From Candidatus Nitrosopolaris rasttigaisensis (GTDB taxonomy: Archaea; Thermoproteota; Nitrososphaeria; Nitrososphaerales; Nitrososphaeraceae), in assembly GCA_933226995.1 (NCBI GenBank), contig CAKOFP010000085.1:1-15558 (forward strand): 15,558 bases of DNA, given 5' to 3'. The notes beneath the pieces were generated by a model. That model searched no databases, was not told where the DNA came from, and was given only the letters and a program-made list of their open reading frames with translations. Position 1 is the first letter of the stretch. Each line of letters begins with the position of its first letter. The translations under genes were made by a program, and so were the position numbers. Shown here one piece after another: positions 6,422 to 13,204 of this stretch.

Positions 6422-8515
6422 GTGGTCGAAATAACAGGCTTCGGTGGAATCGCAGTAAATGTTTGGCTAGTGTGGATTCTTCCTTTCATTGGCGCAGCTA
6501 TAATTGCAGCAGTTGCTCGTGCTGGCATCAAGATAAGGGATTATACTGCTGTTGGGTTTGCTCTTGCCAGTGCAGTCTCTGCTACAACCTTAATTCCACT
6601 TGCATTCTCTGGCAACGAAGTACATAGTCAGGTAAACTGGATTGCAGTTTTGCACCTCAAGGCCGGGGTATTGGGCGATCCATTATCGGTAATAATGGCT
6701 AATCTTGTGGCATGGATCTCATTTTTGATATTCGTATATTCCACAGGATATATGCACGGGGAAAGAGACCTGACAAGATACTGGTTTTTTATGCTCTTCT
6801 TTATCGGGTCCATGCAATTGGTCGTGTTATCAGACAATTTGCTAATGCTCTTTTTTGGTTGGGAAGGTGTGGGTCTTGCCTCCTATGCTCTCGTCGGCTT
6901 TTGGTATACTGACAGAAAGAAGGACTTTGTCGGAACAGAAGGCCACAGAGCGGGGGGAATTGCGATGTGGGCTTCTCCCTCTCACGCCGGGGCGAAAGCG
7001 TTCTTAATGACAAAAGCAGGAGACACCATGATGCTTGCAGGAATGTTTCTGATTTTTGCATACTCAGGAACTTTCGGGTTTAAGGAATTACTCCAAAATC
7101 AGGGATGGGCAGTACAGATGGCGCACCAGAACCTACTGGTGCCTGCAGCGATATTACTATTTGGTGGTGCAATTGGCAAGTCTGCACAATTTCCGTTGAA
7201 CGAATGGCTTCTCGAGGCTATGACAGGTCCAGCATCGGTCTCCGCGCTGATCCACGCTGCTACTATGGTTAAGGCCGGGGTATTTCTAGTTGCGCGTATA
7301 GCTCCCTTGTTCTTTGCACTTGCAGCATTTGGTATGACACAATTCTTTGAAGTGGTTGCATGGGTAGGCGCTTTTACTGCATTTCTTCTCGCATCACAGG
7401 CTATTGCGAATCCAGAGATTAAGAAAGTTCTAGCGTATTCGACTGGCTCTCAAATTGGTTACATGATGATGGCCATAGGCATAGCGGGACTTTCCACTAA
7501 CTTTGTTGACGGCTATACCGCAGGATTCTTTCAACTGATAAGCCATGCGATGTTCAAAGCCGCACTTTTCATGGGCGCAGGCGCCCTGCTTCATGTTGTT
7601 GGTTCCAGATTTATGAGCGACATGGGCGGGATGCGCAAATATATGAGAAAAACCTACATCTTTATGTTCCTTGCAGCCATGTCTCTCGCAGCTGCACCTT
7701 TAATCACATTAGGATTTTGGAGCAAGGACGCCATATTTGCAGCAGTTTTGGGATCAGGCTACGTTCATTCACTTCCGCTCTTCATAATGGCTTTTGTGGT
7801 CGCGATAATGACTGCATTTTATACGTTTAGAATGATTGGTATGTCATTCTTTGGTAAGAAGAGCCAACATCTGGAGGAACTAGAGAAAGCCGGGCACCAC
7901 CCTCACGAGGTACGCCCAGTAGTATGGGTCCCTTTTGCAATTCTTGCAGTAGCAACCATCGCTATAGGAGTAGTCGGATTTGCCTTTGGTGCACAGCTTC
8001 AGCATATATTCTCAGGTTATCTTGCTAATTACTTTGGAATCACCCAGCAAAAACAACTGCAACTGCTTCAAAACCCTGCAACAACCACTCAGCTTGTTAA
8101 GCCACTCACAGAGACCAAACTATTCCTTGGTCTTAATCCTTATGCTGCAGCTGCATCCTTTGGAGCGTTTGCGATAGGAGGCTTTTTGGGATATATGTTT
8201 TACATTGCCAGGAAAATTGATCCGCAGATTATCTCTAAGAATTTTGTCACGAGGGGAATATGGCAGTTCCTTTACAATAGATGGTACCTTAATTCAGCGC
8301 TTTATTGGGGTGCTGTCATAGGGCCCGTAGCAATATATCGTATAATTTGGAGGTACTTTGAATTAACTGTCATGGAAGGCATAAGTCATGCATTTGAATT
8401 CTCGATGGCATCATTCTCTAGAGTAGTAAAAGCAGGACAGACTGGAATAACACAGACTTACTTGTTTGTATTCGGAGTTGGCATTATGATTATTATAATG
8501 CTGCTCTTGCTATAG
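6422..8515 (+). CDS. nuoL: NADH-quinone oxidoreductase subunit L (antiporter-like)
   Basis: Distal antiporter-like proton-pumping subunit with a long amphipathic helix along the membrane arm. All landmark residues are present: Glu148 in helix 5 (FFGWEGVGL), Lys253 in helix 7 (IGKSAQFPLNEW), His278 and Lys284 (SALIHAATMVKAG), His375 and Lys379 in helix 11 and Lys435 in helix 12 (GFWSKDAIF). At 697 residues it is somewhat longer than E. coli NuoL (613). Residues 164-190 form a charged, His/Gly-containing insertion before helix 6. The C-terminal part after about residue 560 carries the hydrophobic end, the lateral helix and a final anchor (680-697). The start is GTG, with AGGTT 8-10 nt upstream; no ATG is available in frame. 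It is 41 nt from nuoM and 15 nt from nuoN. Confidence 0.95.
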   Translation: MVEITGFGGIAVNVWLVWILPFIGAAIIAAVARAGIKIRDYTAVGFALASAVSATTLIPLAFSGNEVHSQVNWIAVLHLKAGVLGDPLSVIMANLVAWISFLIFVYSTGYMHGERDLTRYWFFMLFFIGSMQLVVLSDNLLMLFFGWEGVGLASYALVGFWYTDRKKDFVGTEGHRAGGIAMWASPSHAGAKAFLMTKAGDTMMLAGMFLIFAYSGTFGFKELLQNQGWAVQMAHQNLLVPAAILLFGGAIGKSAQFPLNEWLLEAMTGPASVSALIHAATMVKAGVFLVARIAPLFFALAAFGMTQFFEVVAWVGAFTAFLLASQAIANPEIKKVLAYSTGSQIGYMMMAIGIAGLSTNFVDGYTAGFFQLISHAMFKAALFMGAGALLHVVGSRFMSDMGGMRKYMRKTYIFMFLAAMSLAAAPLITLGFWSKDAIFAAVLGSGYVHSLPLFIMAFVVAIMTAFYTFRMIGMSFFGKKSQHLEELEKAGHHPHEVRPVVWVPFAILAVATIAIGVVGFAFGAQLQHIFSGYLANYFGITQQKQLQLLQNPATTTQLVKPLTETKLFLGLNPYAAAASFGAFAIGGFLGYMFYIARKIDPQIISKNFVTRGIWQFLYNRWYLNSALYWGAVIGPVAIYRIIWRYFELTVMEGISHAFEFSMASFSRVVKAGQTGITQTYLFVFGVGIMIIIMLLLL

Positions 8516-8530
8516 AGAGATTGTTGAAAA

Positions 8531-10135
8531 ATGGTTGATTTTTTGTCGACGCCCCTTCTTGTGACAGTCGTACTCGGATCCGTAGGACTTGGAATCCCAG
8601 TAATAGATGCGCTAAAAAAAGAAAGGGGTTCTAATAACAAACTGTATAGTGCGATTGCCTTTGGTGCGCTAATCATAGCGATAGGCATCGTGATCATCCG
8701 TGTATTATCTGGGGCAGTGATGCCAGCCGCTGCGTTTGGACCGGGTGTCCTTTCAGATGATCTTTTTGGTTCATTTTTTGCAGTGGCGCTGCTGATTGTC
8801 TCAATCATGGTAACTGCATCTTCTTGGAATTATATGAAAGGGAAGGCAAACCCTGCCGCGTATTACTCGCTCATATTACTTTCAAGCATAGGTATGGTAC
8901 TAATAGGTTATTCTACTGATCTCGTAATGTTATTTGTTGCATGGGAGCTAATGTCACTGCCCACCTATGCACTCGCTGCCTTTTCAAAACGAGATCCAAT
9001 CTCAAATGAGGCTGCGATAAAATACTTTATGTTTGGTGCATTATCTTCTGCGATCCTAGTTTTTGCCATAGGGCTTGTTTACGGGATTACAGGAACGACC
9101 AACATAGGGGGAGCGATCCAGGGATTGGCTCATCTTCAAAAAGACCTAATTCCTGTAGGACTTCTTGCGATCGCATTGTTTATTGCCGGTTTTGGATTCA
9201 AAATAGGTCTTGTTCCATTTCATATGTGGCTGCCTGATGCATATGAGGGTGCGCCTACTACAATAGGCGCTCTTCTAGCTGCCGGAACGAAAAAAGCGGG
9301 ATTCGCTGCAGCGTTGCGTGTAATTGTGCTCGGAATGTTCGTATTACATCCAGATTGGACTTTCACCCTTGCTGTAATAGCAATATTTACAATGACACTC
9401 GGGAACTTTGCGGCTTTGGTTCAAAAAAGTGTTCCAAGAATTCTTGCCTATTCTAGCATCGCACAGGCCGGCTATATCTTGATAGGCTTTGCACTGGCCC
9501 CATACTCCAACCAAGCACTGACCGGTTCTCTTTTTTACATAATTAATCATGCAGTGATGAAATCTGCTGGATTCATAGCTGCGGCTGCTGTTGCTACTGC
9601 TTTGGCTGGCTATAGTCTTGAAAAATACAGAGGACTAGGTCATCGGATGCCAATCACTGCCATCGCATTGTCAATTTCCTTGCTCTCACTTGCTGGTGTC
9701 CCTCCGCTCGTTGGTTTCTGGAGCAAATTGGTGGTGTTTGGAGCGGCAATTAATAGTGGTTCAATAGTAGCATGGGCCCCGTACCTTGCAATCGCTGGTT
9801 TGCTCAACAGTGCACTTTCTCTTGGCTATTATGCGTGGATAATTAAGAAAATGTATATGGAGCAGGGACCCGACATGACCAAAGTCAAAGAGCCTAGGGC
9901 TATAGCTGCGGTACTAATATTCGCCATTATATTTATGGTAGGGTTCGGGATCTGGTATGCGCCTGTTTTAGAGTTCGCATCAAAGGCGGTCCCTCATTTT
10001 GGCAATATCGCTTCCGTGGTATCCAATGGCTCTTCGTCATCGTCTCATGGAGTTAAATCTGCTTCTGTTGCGTCTTCTAATTCTTCTGCTGCTGGTCTCC
10101 GTTCTATTGCCGTTGTTGTTAGGTCCCATACTTAA
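8531..10135 (+). CDS. nuoN: NADH-quinone oxidoreductase subunit N (antiporter-like), Ser-rich tail
   Basis: Third antiporter-like proton pump of the membrane arm. Key residues are in place: Glu139 in helix 5 (FVAWELMSLPTYAL), Lys224 in helix 7 (FKIGLVPFHMWLPDA), Lys254/Lys255 in helix 8 (AAGTKKAGF), His340 and Lys344 in helix 11 (INHAVMK) and Lys399 in helix 12 (GFWSKL). The normal protein ends near residue 490. Residues 498-534 are an added hydrophilic Ser-rich tail (a run of five Ser, then SVASSNSSA) with a short hydrophobic stretch at 526-530. It is the last gene of the operon. The next gene is on the opposite strand, 178 bp away. Confidence 0.95.
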   Translation: MVDFLSTPLLVTVVLGSVGLGIPVIDALKKERGSNNKLYSAIAFGALIIAIGIVIIRVLSGAVMPAAAFGPGVLSDDLFGSFFAVALLIVSIMVTASSWNYMKGKANPAAYYSLILLSSIGMVLIGYSTDLVMLFVAWELMSLPTYALAAFSKRDPISNEAAIKYFMFGALSSAILVFAIGLVYGITGTTNIGGAIQGLAHLQKDLIPVGLLAIALFIAGFGFKIGLVPFHMWLPDAYEGAPTTIGALLAAGTKKAGFAAALRVIVLGMFVLHPDWTFTLAVIAIFTMTLGNFAALVQKSVPRILAYSSIAQAGYILIGFALAPYSNQALTGSLFYIINHAVMKSAGFIAAAAVATALAGYSLEKYRGLGHRMPITAIALSISLLSLAGVPPLVGFWSKLVVFGAAINSGSIVAWAPYLAIAGLLNSALSLGYYAWIIKKMYMEQGPDMTKVKEPRAIAAVLIFAIIFMVGFGIWYAPVLEFASKAVPHFGNIASVVSNGSSSSSHGVKSASVASSNSSAAGLRSIAVVVRSHT

Positions 10136-10250
10136 TAACTCGGCTTGCAGGTCTTCTCTAGGACAGGTTTATCTCGCTCGAATTTATTCGGTTTGGAAGA
10201 AAAATTTCTATACTTAGGCGAAAAACAGAATCTAAATAATCATTTGACAG

Positions 10251-10263
10251 AATCTAGATTTTT
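10251..10263 (+). terminator. Possible nuo operon transcription end (palindrome plus T run)
   Basis: The palindrome AATCTAGATT is followed by three more T residues about 120 bp after the nuoN stop. Archaeal termination depends mainly on T runs, and this is the best T-rich site between the two convergent genes. ACAGAATCTA occurs twice here (10225-10234 and 10247-10256), 22 bp apart, so the site may instead be a binding site. The evidence is weak. Confidence 0.3.
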
Positions 10264-10313
10264 CATGCATTCTTGACCCTGCACGAAGGGAGTGAGTTAG
10301 ATGCAATAACTAT

Positions 10314-11159
10314 TCATAACTGAAGTGAAGCCAAATCGGTCAAGCGTTCCAAATGCCTCTTGGCCGTACTGTCGTGTATCTTTCGTAACTCATTTTTGGC
10401 TTTTGTTGAGTATGACAAATATAGACCTTCCATCCGCTCAACAAATTCTCGCGACTGTCCATTTTTCTTTACCAACAGGTTGAACAGTCTATCTTCATTA
10501 CTCCAATCCATTAGATCGTCATGAATTTGATAGGCAATTCCGAGTAAGTTACCGAAGGCAGCCATAGCATGAATCTCATCCTCCAAGCCCCCTGATAATA
10601 TAGCCCCTATTTTTGCCGAGGCTTCGAAAAGCGAGGCAGTCTTATATTCAAGAACTTTTATGTAATCATCCTCTTTGATTTTCCTGTCTTTACCAAATTT
10701 AATCTCCATTATTTCACCCTCACTCATCTTTATTGCAGCTTTAGAAAGTTCGCCCGATACACGCGAATCATCCATCTTCGATCCAATATTAAGAATAATT
10801 CCTAGAACAAAATCGGCAGTTAGGATACTGTTGTTGTAACCATACTTCACATGGAAGGATGGTTTACCACGTCGAATGTTTTCCTCGTCTATAATATCAT
10901 CATGAATTACAGACTCTGTATGAAGGAGTTCTATGGCGGAAGCAGCCATAAACGCAGCCTCGTTTTCTGTGACGTTTATTGGGCCTATCGCTTTTGTTTT
11001 TAGACTTTCGGCAGACAACAATAGGATCAATGGGCGAATTCGTTTACCGCCATCACAGGCATATCTCAATGGAGCATAGAATTCGGACCAACAGTAGAGA
11101 TCTAGTTCTCGTCCTAGGGCTTCGTCTATCTTCAATAAATATTGGCTAAACAACTCCAT
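10314..11159 (-). CDS. Polyprenyl diphosphate synthase family protein (short, divergent; GGPP-synthase-like)
   Basis: Trans-prenyltransferase that would extend allylic diphosphates with isopentenyl diphosphate, here probably for archaeal membrane lipids or quinone side chains. Visible motifs are GGKRIRP (37-43, diphosphate binding), the first Asp-rich motif DDIID (87-91) followed by RRGKPS, and the second Asp-rich motif DDLMD (214-218). ATG 11159 is chosen because GGAGGTGA, a perfect anti-SD match, lies 8 nt before it; the in-frame GTG at 11171 sits inside that site. At 281 residues the protein is short for the family (about 320-350). After the second motif the usual Gly-Lys loop is missing and is replaced by WSNEDRLFNLLVKKNG. 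The chain-length position five residues before the first Asp motif is Glu82, not the aromatic of Sulfolobus GGPP synthase. Family membership is firm; product length and activity are open. Confidence 0.88.
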   Translation of the reverse strand: MELFSQYLLKIDEALGRELDLYCWSEFYAPLRYACDGGKRIRPLILLLSAESLKTKAIGPINVTENEAAFMAASAIELLHTESVIHDDIIDEENIRRGKPSFHVKYGYNNSILTADFVLGIILNIGSKMDDSRVSGELSKAAIKMSEGEIMEIKFGKDRKIKEDDYIKVLEYKTASLFEASAKIGAILSGGLEDEIHAMAAFGNLLGIAYQIHDDLMDWSNEDRLFNLLVKKNGQSREFVERMEGLYLSYSTKAKNELRKIHDSTAKRHLERLTDLASLQL

Positions 11160-11167
11160 CAAAGGGT

Positions 11168-11175
11168 TCACCTCC
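11168..11175 (-). promoter_or_regulatory. Strong Shine-Dalgarno deciding the prenyltransferase start
   Basis: On the minus strand this reads GGAGGTGA, fully complementary to the archaeal 16S 3' end. Its 8-nt spacing to ATG 11159 is ideal, whereas the in-frame GTG at 11171-11169 is part of the site itself. This argues for the shorter 281-residue protein. Confidence 0.8.
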
Positions 11176-11238
11176 GTATTTCTTCTATTCAGACCCGCTC
11201 TTGCCCGTAATTTCTTGAAATAAAGAGAATATTAATGC

Positions 11239-11250
11239 TTTTAAAAAATA
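11239..11250 (-). promoter_or_regulatory. TATA box for the prenyltransferase gene
   Basis: The minus strand reads TATTTTTTAAAA here. Transcription would start about 25-28 bp downstream, leaving a leader of roughly 55-60 nt that contains the Shine-Dalgarno at 11168-11175. The site lies between tRNA-Glu and the gene, so the two need not be cotranscribed. Confidence 0.45.
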
Positions 11251-11315
11251 ACTGAAATATTTGGTGTAGGATATTTAGTCATTGATAAACGAATGAAGGA
11301 AATAATAATAACTAT

Positions 11316-11419
11316 TGCTCCGGCCGGGATTTGAACCCGGGATCTGCGACTCGAAAGGCCACAATGCTTGACCGGATTATGCAGCCGTTTATCATTATCA
11401 GCTTCTACACCACCGGAGC
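11316..11419 (-). tRNA. tRNA-Glu(UUC) with a D-loop intron
   Basis: On the minus strand the acceptor GCTCCGG pairs with CCGGAGC and is followed by discriminator A; CCA is not encoded. The T arm is CCGGG-TTCAAAT-CCCGG. The anticodon arm GTGGC-CTTTCGA-GTCGC (with two G-U pairs) gives anticodon TTC, glutamate. The D stem GTGT (10-13) pairs with GCAT (22-25), including the U13-G22 pair typical of tRNA-Glu, but only if 28 nt (11377-11404) are removed between G15 and the TCCGG of the D loop. The spliced tRNA is 76 nt. The match to archaeal tRNA-Glu is close over the whole molecule. Confidence 0.93.
11377..11404 (-). other. 28-nt tRNA intron between positions 15 and 16 of tRNA-Glu
   Basis: Removing these bases gives A14-G15-T16-C17-C17a-G18-G19, a normal D loop. 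The predicted fold fits splicing-endonuclease rules. An inner helix AGCTG/CGGCT (11403-11399 with 11387-11383) is followed by a 3-nt bulge AGA, a 4-bp central helix GTGT/GCAT (with two wobble pairs), then a 3-nt bulge AAT. Cutting after the second base of each bulge yields exactly this intron. The outer helix is poor (one clear pair), so it is a relaxed bulge-helix-bulge. Most archaeal tRNA introns sit at 37/38; this one does not. Confidence 0.8.
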
Positions 11420-11449
11420 ACATGTGAATCTTGTTGCAAGTCACATTAC

Positions 11450-11457
11450 ATAAAATC
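11450..11457 (-). promoter_or_regulatory. TATA box for tRNA-Glu
   Basis: The minus strand reads GATTTTAT, centred about 34 bp before the first base of the tRNA, the expected distance for an archaeal tRNA promoter with a short leader. Confidence 0.5.
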
Positions 11458-11541
11458 TTTTCTTGTTATTAGGAGAGCCACAGACAAACAGAAAAAAGGC
11501 AGCCATCGTCGATTAGAGAGTATCAAACGATTAGGCTAAAG

Positions 11542-11568
11542 ATCAATTTTATCAATTTTATCAGTTTT
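11542..11568. repeat. Three tandem copies of a 9-bp unit
   Basis: ATCAATTTT occurs twice in a row, followed by ATCAGTTTT (one mismatch), about 150 bp before the CADD-like gene. The surrounding 11460-11714 contains no credible ORF or RNA gene. It could be a small slippage product or a regulator binding site. Confidence 0.6.
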
Positions 11569-11714
11569 CATGCCTTAGCAGCTTTGTACACTTCTTGCCA
11601 ACATGGCCATACCAAGTTCCATCGAAAACTAATCGAATGTCGCACCACTATAACACAATTGAATAACTCTATTCACAAGGTTTTTACACAACCATCGCTA
11701 ATTTAGTTTTTGAA

Positions 11715-12371
11715 ATGACTGGGGTTGTGGAACGAATAGATATTGAAATCGAGAAACAGAGTTTGCTCAAGCACCCATTCTACCGGATGTGGTCTGAAGG
11801 TAAGCTTACTGCCGATCATCTTCAGGGTTACATTAAGGAGTACTTTCAGCTGGTAATAGCAGTCCCTGAATTTGTTCGAAATATCCAAGATCTAACTAAT
11901 GATTCCTCTCTGGAAACCGAGCTTGCTCATCACTTTCAGGAAGAGTCTGATCATATTGAAGCGTGGATGAGGTTTGCAATATCCATGGGCATTTCTGGGG
12001 ATAAATTATTAAGTTATGCACCTACTTGCAAGACAACAGAAGCTGTTCGTACTTTAAACAGCCTGACAAAATTGTCCTTCGAGGAAGCGGCAGCAGCGAT
12101 GTATGGATATGAGAAGGAATTGCCCAAAATCAGTACATCAAAAATCAACGGTTTAAAGAAATATTACGGCATCGAAAACAACGACGCTACAAATTACTTT
12201 GAAATACATGAAGAAGCAGACATAAGACATGCAAGATTGTGGATGAATATTCTAAAGAACGTTTCTACGGACGATACAGAGTCAGTGTTCGAAGCCGGTG
12301 TAAAGTCGTTGAACGCACAAAACAAATTGCTAGATTCTATACAGGAGAAATATGTTGGCAAGTACTGCTAG
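11715..12371 (+). CDS. Heme-oxygenase-like diiron protein, CADD/PqqC/TenA superfamily; candidate p-aminobenzoate synthase
   Basis: Soluble all-helical protein of 218 residues. The C-terminal metal motif HEEADIRH gives His165, Asp169 and His172; Glu133 (YGYEKELP) and Glu76/Glu77 with His80 (FQEESDH) complete a probable diiron site. Relative to Chlamydia CADD, the spacing from Glu133 to Lys143, His165, Asp169 and His172 equals that from Glu142 to Lys152, His174, Asp178 and His181. Tyr23 (HPFY) and Tyr39 are spaced like Tyr27 and Tyr43. CADD builds p-aminobenzoate from its own Tyr and Lys residues, so this protein has the residues for the same job, which would feed methanopterin-type or folate cofactors. 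The loop between the first Glu and His is a few residues shorter than in CADD. Many such proteins are labelled PqqC or TenA; PQQ synthesis is unlikely with no pqq genes nearby. The ATG has a TTTTTACA element about 30 bp upstream and seems to be transcribed alone. Confidence 0.82.
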   Translation: MTGVVERIDIEIEKQSLLKHPFYRMWSEGKLTADHLQGYIKEYFQLVIAVPEFVRNIQDLTNDSSLETELAHHFQEESDHIEAWMRFAISMGISGDKLLSYAPTCKTTEAVRTLNSLTKLSFEEAAAAMYGYEKELPKISTSKINGLKKYYGIENNDATNYFEIHEEADIRHARLWMNILKNVSTDDTESVFEAGVKSLNAQNKLLDSIQEKYVGKYC

Positions 12372-12466
12372 ACCAGTTCAAAGCTATTCCGCCAGAAAAC
12401 ATGCTCTCTCTGGGTCTAGCAGGGCACAACTTTATTTATCTGGGCGTAAATCGATTTCTCAAAACC

Positions 12467-12472
12467 TTTATA
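12467..12472 (+). promoter_or_regulatory. TATA box for tRNA-Met
   Basis: TTTATA is centred about 31 bp before the tRNA 5' end, with an A-rich BRE-like run (12461-12464) just upstream. Transcription would begin a few bases before the tRNA. Confidence 0.6.
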
Positions 12473-12500
12473 CCTTGTGCTTTATCGTCTTTTTTATTAC

Positions 12501-12574
12501 GGGCCCATAGCTCAGTCTGGCAGAGCGACCGGCTCATAACCGGTCGGGCAGGGGTTCAAACCCCCTTGGGCCCA
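12501..12574 (+). tRNA. tRNA-Met(CAU), elongator type
   Basis: The acceptor GGGCCCA pairs with TGGGCCC, with discriminator A and no encoded CCA. The D stem is GCTC/GAGC, the anticodon arm ACCGG-CTCATAA-CCGGT with anticodon CAT, and the T arm AGGGG-TTCAAAC-CCCCT. There is no intron. The anticodon stem lacks the three consecutive G-C pairs (GGG/CCC at 29-31/39-41) of initiators, and pair 1-72 is G-C, so it is not the initiator. A CAU tRNA read as isoleucine after agmatidine modification cannot be fully excluded, but the body resembles elongator methionine. Confidence 0.93.
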
Positions 12575-12714
12575 CGTTAAAGTTGATTCAAAGATTCAGT
12601 ATCACGAAGATCAGGTAAATGCACGAATGATTAGGGGAAAACATATCAACCGACATTAACTGGAATTTCAACGGTATATTTATAGAAGGTCTAAAGTCTC
12701 CTGGAACGAAAGCC

Positions 12715-12722
12715 GCATATAG
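12715..12722 (+). promoter_or_regulatory. TATA box placed for a leaderless mRNA
   Basis: GCATATAG is centred about 24 bp before ATG 12742, which would place the transcription start at or next to the start codon. No Shine-Dalgarno is present. A second TATA-like element (GGTATATTTATAG, about 12671-12684) lies further upstream. Confidence 0.4.
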
Positions 12723-12741
12723 GTATACTCTTTAAAAATAC

Positions 12742-13062
12742 ATGAACTACTTGAAGATCGACATCCCTGACGATTTACTAAGGTATCAAGACAATCTCAA
12801 ATTTATACAGAACCAGATTATTGAGTATTTGATATATTTGAAGCATCTGCCTGTTTCATTAAGATATGCTACAAGAAGTCAATATCTTGCAGTAATTATG
12901 ACTTATTACGATCTAAATGAGGCCGTATCGAACAAAAAAGAAATCTACAGATATATTGGCGAGGAGAGACCAATTGAGAACAGAGGATATAGGTCAGAAG
13001 AAATAACAAAAATGCTTGATTTATGCGATGAGCGAGTCCTTCCGAATATTGAATGTGTATGA
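12742..13062 (+). CDS. Hypothetical protein, 106 residues
   Basis: I do not recognise this family. The protein is soluble, with no signal peptide or membrane helix, and is rich in Tyr, Leu, Ile and charged residues. Predicted helices cover roughly residues 10-35 (DLLRYQDNLKFIQNQIIEYL), 45-60 and 85-100, with a charged, turn-rich stretch around 73-85 (GEERPIENRGY). It has two cysteines (Cys95 and Cys105) near the C-terminus, too far from any others for an obvious metal site. The start is the first ATG, with a TATA box about 24 bp upstream that suggests leaderless expression, and it stands alone between tRNA-Met and the exported protein. Codon use resembles the other accessory genes here and the frame is free of stops. 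It is probably a real small gene of unknown role. Confidence 0.6.
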   Translation: MNYLKIDIPDDLLRYQDNLKFIQNQIIEYLIYLKHLPVSLRYATRSQYLAVIMTYYDLNEAVSNKKEIYRYIGEERPIENRGYRSEEITKMLDLCDERVLPNIECV

Positions 13063-13177
13063 ATCCTCGGTGACGCATCCTGCTCCACCTACGGTTCTAG
13101 ATGTATTTCTCATTGGTTTCCAATTTTTAATCGTCTATCTACAAAATATGACTCGTCGTCTTAAGTAGCTTCGATCT

Positions 13178-13185
13178 CTTATATG
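13178..13185 (+). promoter_or_regulatory. TATA box for the exported protein gene
   Basis: CTTATATG is centred about 24 bp before ATG 13205. GGAGGT (13199-13204) directly abuts the ATG with no spacing, so it cannot act as a normal Shine-Dalgarno; leaderless translation is more likely. Confidence 0.45.
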
Positions 13186-13204
13186 CCTTGGAGTTACTGG
13201 AGGT

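Noticed and set aside
10277..10290. CCCT/AGGG hairpin as a terminator
   Set aside because: The stem is only 4 bp with no following T run on either strand.
11316..11419. A tRNA acceptor starting one base earlier (T at 11420)
   Set aside because: TGCTCCG also pairs with CGGAGCA, but the G1 version gives the standard TG at positions 8-9 and a correct T arm join, matching archaeal tRNA-Glu.
11241..11444. A minus-strand ORF across the tRNA-Glu gene
   Set aside because: Its middle is simply the tRNA and its intron translated; no domain or codon pattern supports it.
11715..12371. Thiaminase II (TenA) or PQQ synthase (PqqC) as the function
   Set aside because: No thi or pqq genes are nearby, and the diiron-type residues with CADD-like Tyr/Lys spacing argue for the diiron oxidase branch.
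12239..12580. A 113-codon + strand ORF overlapping the CADD-like gene and tRNA-Met
   Set aside because: It runs out of frame through a clear protein gene and then translates the whole tRNA-Met, so it is a shadow frame.
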